Shown here: positions 58,261-64,000 of the stretch, piece by piece | How the letters are laid out: the number at the start of each line of letters is the position of its first letter | How positions within the stretch are numbered: position 1 is the first letter of the stretch | NCBI RefSeq assembly: GCF_001696535.1 | Contig: NZ_MBQE01000001.1 | Coordinates: forward strand, 1-64,000 | Reading direction: 5' to 3' | DNA: 64,000 bases | Origin: Stappia indica | GTDB lineage: Bacteria; Pseudomonadota; Alphaproteobacteria; Rhizobiales; Stappiaceae | Program-made: the position numbers and the translations under genes | Notes under the pieces: generated by a model | What the model was told of the DNA's origin: nothing | What the model saw: the letters and a program-made list of their open reading frames with translations, nothing else | Database searches by the model: none

Positions 58261-61200
58261 ATGCACGGCAAATTCGGAAAATTCGGTCTGGGTGGCATCC
58301 TTGTCCCGGCCTTGGCCGGGTTGATGGCTCTCGGGCTCGCGACTGCTCCGCGGGCTATCGCTCAAGAGAGCGGCGAACGACGCATCGTGACGGTCGACGA
58401 TGCCGACTATTTCGGAGCCGATTTCCGCACGCTGAAGGACGTCGATCTCGACACCTGCAAGACCGCCTGCCTCGACAGCAACCAGTGCCGGGCCTTCACC
58501 TACAACACGTCCGCCCGCTGGTGCTTCATGAAGTCCGACGTCGGGCAGCTGCAATCTTTCGCCGGCGCAGTTGCTGGCCGCGTGGTGACGGTGGCGCGCC
58601 GGGACGATGCGAGTCGCAAGGCCAGAAACGAAGAGCTCTCCTTTCTTTCACGCTCGCTGATGGACGATGCGGCCGCCTATGCCCGGCGGCTTCCGCGCAA
58701 CTTCAAGGCTGGCGGAGAGAGCTCCGGCCAGCTCGAATCACAGGCGCGGGCAGCCTTTGGATCTCGCAACTTCGACGAGGCGGAGCGCCAGTTCGCTCGC
58801 GCACTGACGCTGGATGCCGAGAGCAACGATCTCTGGATGGGGCTGGTCGGCTCCCTGCTTGCGCAGGAGCCGTCCGACTGGCAGCGGCGCAACCAGGTCG
58901 AAACCGATGGAACGCTTGCAGCCATCAACGCCTACCTGACCTCGGCTGGCGAGGATGAGCAGGTCCAAGCTCTCGATTCGCTCGCGTCTTCGCTGGAACG
59001 CCGCCAGCTCTACAAGCCGGCGATCAAGGCCCTGCGCGCCGGCCTTGCCATGGACGAGACGCCCGCGCGGCGCGCGCGTTACGACCAGATGGTCGCAACC
59101 CACGGCTTCCGAATTCTCGACCATCAGGTCGATTCCGACGCGGTGAGCCCGCGCATCTGCGTCGTGTTCTCCGATACGCTTCAGCGCGGCGCCGATTTCT
59201 CGCCCTTCGTGCAGGTGACAGGCGAGGGCACCTATTCGGTCGAGGGCGACGGCTCCCAGATTTGTGTCGACGGGATCCGCCACGGCGAGCGCTACGCGCT
59301 GCAGCTCCGCTCCGGAATTCCCTCCGCGGACGGAGAAAAGCTCGAGAAGTCCGCCAATCTGACCGTGTACGTTCGAGACCGCGCGCCGTCCGTGCGGTTC
59401 CTCGGTCGGGCCTATGTGCTGCCGGCAGGCGACGGCGCAACGATCCCTCTGGTCACGGTGAACACGAAGACCGTGGAGACGGAAATCTATCGCATCGGCG
59501 AGCGCGGATTGACGCCGGCCCTGCGGGACAGCCGCATCCTGTCGCAGCTCAACAGCTACCAAGCGGAGCAGGTGCGCGATCAATACGGCGAGAAGCTGTG
59601 GTCCGGGACCGTTGAAACCGAGTTGCGCTTGAACCAGGACGTGACGACCGCGGTCCCGGTCGCGGACTTCGAGCTGACCATGCAGCCCGGCATCTACGCA
59701 ATGGTCGCCCGCGCGCGCGAGGACAAACAGAACGAATGGGGGCCCTGGGCGACCCAGTGGTTCCTGGTGTCCGATCTTGGCGTCAGCTCCTATACCGGCT
59801 CGCAGGAAACCGTCGTTTCCGTTCGCAAGCTCTCCGATGCCGGCCCCGTCGAAGGGGCCAAGGTGCGGCTTGTCGCGGTGAACAACGATGTGCTCGGGGA
59901 AACCACGAGCGATGCCGACGGTTTTGCGACGTTTCCTCCCGGTCTGTCGCGCGGAACGGGCGGACGTGCGCCGGCGCTTGTAAGCGTCGAGACCTCGGGC
60001 AATGGCGACTATGCCTTCCTCGACTTGACCAAGCCGGCGTTCGATCTGTCGGATCGAGGCGTGGAAGGGCGTGCAGCCCCTGGACCCGTCGATGTCTTTG
60101 CCTGGCTCGATCGGGGTGTCTTCCGGCCCGGCGAAACGGTTCATGTCGGCGCGATGGCGCGCGACCGCGGCGCCATGGCCGTCGACGGTCTGCCGCTCAC
60201 CTTCATCTACGAGCGTCCCGACGGCGTCGAGCACAGCCGCGTTCAGGTCTCGGAGGTAGGAGCCGGTGGCCGTGCCCATGCGCTGGAGCTTCCGGTGAGT
60301 GCCCAGCAGGGAAGCTGGTCCGTCGCCATTTATGCCGATCCGAAAAGCGACGCTCTGGCGCGCCTGTCGTTCCTCGTGGAGGACTACCAGCCGGAGCGCG
60401 TGGACTTCACACCGCAGACCGAGGCGAAGGTCTTCGATCTCGAGGCGCCGCCCACGGTGTCGCTGCAGGCCAGCTTCCTCTACGGCGCTCCGGCATCCGG
60501 TCAGCGGGTCGAGGGCGAGGTCGTGGTGTCGCCCACCCGCCAGTTCCCCGGTTTCGATGGCTACACGTTCGGCCTTGTCGACGAGCAGATCTGGCCCGAG
60601 CGGACTTCTTTGCCGGACGGCGTGACCACGGACGAGGAGGGCAAGGCAAGCTTCACGCTGCCCGTGCCGCAGTTGCAGCCGACGACGGCGGGTTACACCG
60701 CCAAGGTGATCACGCGCGTTGTCGAGGCGGGCGGGCGCTATGTCGAGCGGACCCTCGATCTCCCTGTTCTTGCCGACGGACGCCGCATCGGCGTTAAGCC
60801 GGCCTTCGAGGGGGGCGTCGATGAAGGCGCACCCGCCGAGTTCGAGCTTGTCGCGCTCGACAAGCAGGGGGATCGGATCGCGGCCGACGTCCAGTGGACG
60901 CTGTCGCGCATCGATACCCGCTACCAGTGGTACCGCGCCGACGGTCGCTGGTCCTTCGAGCCGGTGACCACGAGCCGGCGCGTCGCGAATGGCGAGGCGA
61001 GCCTTGCCGCCGACCAGCCTGCGCGCTTGTCCGTGCCGGTCGAGTGGGGCGAGTACCGCCTTGAGGTCGCGGCGAACGGAGCAGAGCCGGCTGCGACCAG
61101 CATTACCTTCAACGCCGGCTGGTATGTCTCCTCGGCCTCTTCGCAGACGCCGGACGTGCTCGATGTCGGACTTGACAAGAAGGCCTACCGCGCCGGCGAG

Positions 61201-63774
61201 ACGGCAAAGCTCCGTCTGAAGCCGCGTTTCGACGGTATCGCGCTGGTCTCGGTGATGGCTGACCGGCTGATCGAGAGCCGCGTTGTCGAGGTTTCCGAAG
61301 GCGAGACGGAAGTCGACCTTGCCGTGACCGACGATTGGGGCAGCGGCGCCTATGTCACGGCGACCCTTCTGCGGCCGATGGACATCGAGGCCAAGCGCAT
61401 GCCCTCGCGTGCGCTCGGCTTGCAGTGGCTGTCCGTCGATCCGGGCGAGCGCCGCCACACTGTGGAAATCGACGCGCCGGAGACGATGCGTCCGCGCTCG
61501 ACCATGGAGGTCGGGCTGACGATCTCCGGCCAGCCTGCCGGCAAGCCGGCCTTTGTCACCGTGGCCGCCGTCGATGTCGGCATCTTGAACCTCACCCGCT
61601 TCCAGACGCCGGATCCGGCCGGCTGGTATTTCGGCCAGCGGCGCCTCGGCGTCGAGATTCGCGACTATTACGGCGAACTGATCGACCGCACGGTCGGGGA
61701 CCTCGGCGTGGTGCGCTCCGGTGGCGATGGCGGAGGCCTCTCCTTTGCTGCGCCTCCGCCGCAGGAAGAGCCGATGGCGCTCTTCTCAGGCGTTGTCGAG
61801 ACGGATGCGGACGGCAAGGCGACCGTGACGTTCGAGGTGCCTGACTTCAACGGCACCGTGCGTCTGACTGCGGTCGCCTGGAGCGAGAGCGGCGTCGGAC
61901 ATGCCGAGAAGGATGTGACGGTGCGCGATCCGGTCGTGGTAACTGCCACGCTGCCGCGTTTCCTGGCTCCGGAAGACCAGTCGCGTCTCCTGGTGGAGAT
62001 CGACAATGTCGAGGGAGCTGCGGGCGACTACGTGTTGCAGGCGGCCGTCGAAGGACCGGTCTGGCTGCAGGCGGAAGACGTCTCGCGCACGCTTTCGCTG
62101 GCCGCCGGCGAGCGGCAGACGCTGCGCATGCCTCTGATGGCAGAAACCGGCACGGGCGATGCGACGCTGACCCTGACGCTGGAAGGGCCGGATGGTTCGG
62201 TTGCTGAAAAAGTGTTGTCGCTCGGTGTTCGCGACACGATGCCGCCGCTGACGCGCCGGTCCTTCGTGACGCTGGCCGCCGGTGCCGGCCTGACGCTGGA
62301 CGACGGCACGCTGGCCGGCATCGTGCCGGCAAGCGCCAGCGTGAGCGTGGCCGCCGGCGGAGCCGCGCGGATCGATATCCCGGGTCTTCTCGGTGCGCTC
62401 GACCGCTATCCTTATGGCTGCACCGAGCAGATGACGAGCCGCGCCCTGCCATTGCTCTATCTCAACGAGCTGGCCGTCGCGAGCGGCCTGAAGACCGACG
62501 GCGAGATCCGCGGTCGGATCGAGCAGGCCATTGTGCGGGTGCTGGGCAACCAGAGCTCGAACGGGTCGTTCGGCCTGTGGTCGAGCTTCGGCACACAGGA
62601 CACGTGGCTGGATGCCTATGTCACCGACTTCCTGCTGCGTGCCCGCGACCGGGACTACAACATCCCGACCCAGGCGCTGGAATCGGCTCTGGAGAACCTT
62701 GAAAACCGCATTGCCTATGCTTCGGACTTCGACGATGGCGGGGAGGGGATCGCCTATGCGCTCTACGTTCTGGCCAGTGCCGGGCGCGCATCGATCGGCG
62801 ATCTGCGCTACTACGCAGATGTAAAGCTCAGCGATTTTGGAACGCCGCTCGCCAAATCGCAGATCGCCGCGGCCCTTTCTCTTTACGGCGAGAGCGGACG
62901 GGCGGAGCGTGCCTTCGAGACGGCCGTCGGGGAGACCGGACAGCCCGAAAGCACGAGCTATCGCGCCGACTACGGCACGGCCTTGCGCGACTCCGCCGGC
63001 GTGCTGGCCTATGTGACCCGGGCTAGCGCTGACTCCATCGATACGGCCGCCCTGACACGCGATGTCGCGAACCGGCAGGACGCAACGCCCGCTCTGTCGA
63101 CGCAAGACATGGCCTGGCTGCTGGTGGCCGGCCATGAGCTGGAGCAGAAGGCGGAGGCTGCGAGCTTCGCGGTCGACGGGACGGTGGTCAGCGGACGTCT
63201 CGACCGGCGGCTGACTGGCGAGGCCGTCGCCGGACAGCCCATGCGGGTCGAGAACCGGGGCGACAAGCCAGCCGATGTGGTGATCACTGTCAGCGGACGT
63301 CCGGTCGAACCGGAACCGGCCGGCGGAACCGGCTACAGCATTACCCGTGCGCTTTACGACCTCGACGGCAACGAGCTCAGCTCTGATGCGGTGCCGCTCA
63401 ACACCCGCGTTGCGGTCGTATTGACGGTGACGCGCGACCGGCCGGGCAAGGGGCGCATCATGGTGGTCGACCGGCTGCCGGCCGGTCTGGTCATCGACAA
63501 TCCGCGTCTGGTGCGCTCGGGCGATCTCGGTGGTCTCGATTGGCTGTCGACGGTCGACAACACCGACCATGTCGAGTTCCGCGACGACCGCTTCGTCGTC
63601 GCGCTGGACGAGTCCCAGCAGAACATCGACGTCATGACCTTCGCCTATCTGGCGCGGGCGGCGCTGCCGGGCAGCTTCGCCCATCCGCCGGCGACGGTGG
63701 AGGACATGTATCGGCCCGACCTTGCGGCCCGCACCGATACGGGGCGGCTCGAGGTGCTCGGCCCGCTGCGCTGA
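58261..63774 (+). CDS. PAN-domain alpha-2-macroglobulin (bacterial A2M, YfhM-like)
   Basis: About 1837 residues. Signal peptide (GLGGILVPALAGLMALGLATAPRAIAQ), a PAN/apple-like Cys domain (about 35-100: DADYFGADFRTLKDVDLDTCKTACLDSNQCRAFTYNTSARWCFMKSD), a helical region, then the MG1-MG domains, ANG and complement-like thioester domain with intact YPYGCTEQMTSR (Cys at about residue 1387). Bacterial A2Ms trap proteases in the periplasm as a covalent defence. An ATG at 58222 with ggagggg is possible, but it would add an acidic n-region. Followed 26 bp later by pbpC, the classic A2M partner. Confidence 0.93.
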   Translation: MHGKFGKFGLGGILVPALAGLMALGLATAPRAIAQESGERRIVTVDDADYFGADFRTLKDVDLDTCKTACLDSNQCRAFTYNTSARWCFMKSDVGQLQSFAGAVAGRVVTVARRDDASRKARNEELSFLSRSLMDDAAAYARRLPRNFKAGGESSGQLESQARAAFGSRNFDEAERQFARALTLDAESNDLWMGLVGSLLAQEPSDWQRRNQVETDGTLAAINAYLTSAGEDEQVQALDSLASSLERRQLYKPAIKALRAGLAMDETPARRARYDQMVATHGFRILDHQVDSDAVSPRICVVFSDTLQRGADFSPFVQVTGEGTYSVEGDGSQICVDGIRHGERYALQLRSGIPSADGEKLEKSANLTVYVRDRAPSVRFLGRAYVLPAGDGATIPLVTVNTKTVETEIYRIGERGLTPALRDSRILSQLNSYQAEQVRDQYGEKLWSGTVETELRLNQDVTTAVPVADFELTMQPGIYAMVARAREDKQNEWGPWATQWFLVSDLGVSSYTGSQETVVSVRKLSDAGPVEGAKVRLVAVNNDVLGETTSDADGFATFPPGLSRGTGGRAPALVSVETSGNGDYAFLDLTKPAFDLSDRGVEGRAAPGPVDVFAWLDRGVFRPGETVHVGAMARDRGAMAVDGLPLTFIYERPDGVEHSRVQVSEVGAGGRAHALELPVSAQQGSWSVAIYADPKSDALARLSFLVEDYQPERVDFTPQTEAKVFDLEAPPTVSLQASFLYGAPASGQRVEGEVVVSPTRQFPGFDGYTFGLVDEQIWPERTSLPDGVTTDEEGKASFTLPVPQLQPTTAGYTAKVITRVVEAGGRYVERTLDLPVLADGRRIGVKPAFEGGVDEGAPAEFELVALDKQGDRIAADVQWTLSRIDTRYQWYRADGRWSFEPVTTSRRVANGEASLAADQPARLSVPVEWGEYRLEVAANGAEPAATSITFNAGWYVSSASSQTPDVLDVGLDKKAYRAGETAKLRLKPRFDGIALVSVMADRLIESRVVEVSEGETEVDLAVTDDWGSGAYVTATLLRPMDIEAKRMPSRALGLQWLSVDPGERRHTVEIDAPETMRPRSTMEVGLTISGQPAGKPAFVTVAAVDVGILNLTRFQTPDPAGWYFGQRRLGVEIRDYYGELIDRTVGDLGVVRSGGDGGGLSFAAPPPQEEPMALFSGVVETDADGKATVTFEVPDFNGTVRLTAVAWSESGVGHAEKDVTVRDPVVVTATLPRFLAPEDQSRLLVEIDNVEGAAGDYVLQAAVEGPVWLQAEDVSRTLSLAAGERQTLRMPLMAETGTGDATLTLTLEGPDGSVAEKVLSLGVRDTMPPLTRRSFVTLAAGAGLTLDDGTLAGIVPASASVSVAAGGAARIDIPGLLGALDRYPYGCTEQMTSRALPLLYLNELAVASGLKTDGEIRGRIEQAIVRVLGNQSSNGSFGLWSSFGTQDTWLDAYVTDFLLRARDRDYNIPTQALESALENLENRIAYASDFDDGGEGIAYALYVLASAGRASIGDLRYYADVKLSDFGTPLAKSQIAAALSLYGESGRAERAFETAVGETGQPESTSYRADYGTALRDSAGVLAYVTRASADSIDTAALTRDVANRQDATPALSTQDMAWLLVAGHELEQKAEAASFAVDGTVVSGRLDRRLTGEAVAGQPMRVENRGDKPADVVITVSGRPVEPEPAGGTGYSITRALYDLDGNELSSDAVPLNTRVAVVLTVTRDRPGKGRIMVVDRLPAGLVIDNPRLVRSGDLGGLDWLSTVDNTDHVEFRDDRFVVALDESQQNIDVMTFAYLARAALPGSFAHPPATVEDMYRPDLAARTDTGRLEVLGPLR

Positions 63775-63800
63775 CGCCGTAACCGGGGAAGGGGCGGCGA

Positions 63801-64000
63801 ATGGCCCGGACAGCACGAGGCAGGCAATTGCGGCGGCTGGCGATCAGCCTGTGCTGCATTGCCGCCCTGTGCGTTCTTGCCATTGGCGCCACCTTGGGTT
63901 TCCAGGTCCTGTCGCTCGGCCGTGAGGATCTGCCCGGTGCCGTGGAGATGTCCCGTTCGGTCAGCGACAGGAACGGCAGGCTTCTTCGCGCTTTCCAGAC
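63801..64000 (+). CDS. pbpC: Penicillin-binding protein 1C, N-terminal fragment
   Basis: The ATG at 63801 follows ggggaagggg and opens a frame running off the window: basic ARTARGRQLRRL, membrane helix (AISLCCIAALCVLAIGATLGF) and then SRSVSDRNGRLLRAFQ, the transglycosylase-domain entry typical of PBP1C (D.(N/D)G.LLR.F). PBP1C polymerises peptidoglycan; together with the upstream A2M it forms the well-known bacterial macroglobulin-pbpC pair. Only 66 codons are visible. Confidence 0.85.
   Translation, partial: MARTARGRQLRRLAISLCCIAALCVLAIGATLGFQVLSLGREDLPGAVEMSRSVSDRNGRLLRAFQ

Noticed and set aside
58738-61458. 906-codon antisense frame within the alpha-2-macroglobulin gene
   Set aside because: Shadow of a strongly supported coding region; no motif, no RBS-start combination that makes sense.
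1-64000. tRNA, rRNA, CRISPR arrays, insertion sequences and cobalamin or molybdenum-cofactor riboswitches
   Set aside because: I looked for tRNA-like cloverleaf ends, regularly spaced repeats, transposase motifs and leader structures upstream of cobS, cobT, moaA and moeA, and found none convincing by eye; a covariance-model search would settle riboswitches and tRNAs.

Overview
The window is a GC-rich, gene-dense piece of an alphaproteobacterial chromosome. Gene content and protein flavour (TIGR02281-type protease, DUF1289, cobS/cobT, periplasmic formate dehydrogenase with DUF3305/DUF3306/DUF6494/DUF6505/DUF6352 satellites, bacterial alpha-2-macroglobulin next to pbpC) point to the order Hyphomicrobiales, most likely a Stappia/Labrenzia/Roseibium-like marine lineage. 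This assignment is inference from protein character; no rRNA or tRNA is present to anchor it. I saw no insertion sequence, prophage, CRISPR array or rRNA operon.

Left third (1-22.8 kb) is housekeeping and accessory genes in short units: a truncated secreted Ig-like protein and a secreted tail-collar-domain protein; dusA; a TauE/SafE permease; a TIGR02281 membrane aspartic protease with a DUF1289 protein; a DUF900 lipoprotein hydrolase overlapping cobS, with cobT divergent; two AraC-type regulators; an alpha/beta hydrolase; a DivJ/PleC-like membrane histidine kinase divergent from a uracil-DNA-glycosylase-like gene; a periplasmic rhodanese divergent from an Lrp-type regulator across two palindromes; a DUF302 protein; a VOC protein; a 3-hydroxyisobutyrate-dehydrogenase-like oxidoreductase; a small unannotated ORF; a LysR regulator with a perfect palindrome at its start codon; and a polar amino acid ABC importer (binding protein plus two permeases, no ATPase) followed by a cystathionine-synthase-like PLP enzyme.

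Middle (22.9-50 kb) is organised around a periplasmic molybdenum (or tungsten) formate dehydrogenase. On the minus strand lie fdhD-mobA-mobB-moeA (molybdopterin guanine dinucleotide formation, insertion and sulfuration), preceded by two tandem BLUF-domain genes, one of which has lost the flavin-contacting glutamine. Mrp is divergent. After an AT-rich promoter region with TGCA-core palindromes come a TorD-like chaperone, a small TAT-target peptide, fdhA (Cys-type, TAT exported), fdhB, a small lipoprotein, fdhC (cytochrome b), and then a tightly coupled string of poorly described genes: a WD40-propeller/cytochrome c fusion, a 54-residue membrane peptide, a trypsin-PDZ protease, DUF6494, a pseudo biotin/lipoate ligase, DUF6505 and DUF6352. 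An EamA transporter, a Bcr/CflA efflux pump and a TAT-type multicopper oxidase follow, then DUF3144, a 680-residue poly-[4Fe-4S] protein, DUF3305, DUF3306 and moaA. The set looks like a complete maturation, export and electron-transfer kit for one enzyme, and it is the best candidate for an under-described system here.

Right third (50-64 kb): DUF971, two L,D-transpeptidases flanking a membrane-anchored cytochrome c, class I fumarase, a YceI-cytochrome b561-YceI operon, two convergent YghU/YfcG-like glutathione transferases, and a PAN-domain alpha-2-macroglobulin with an intact thioester motif followed by the start of penicillin-binding protein 1C, which runs off the right edge.
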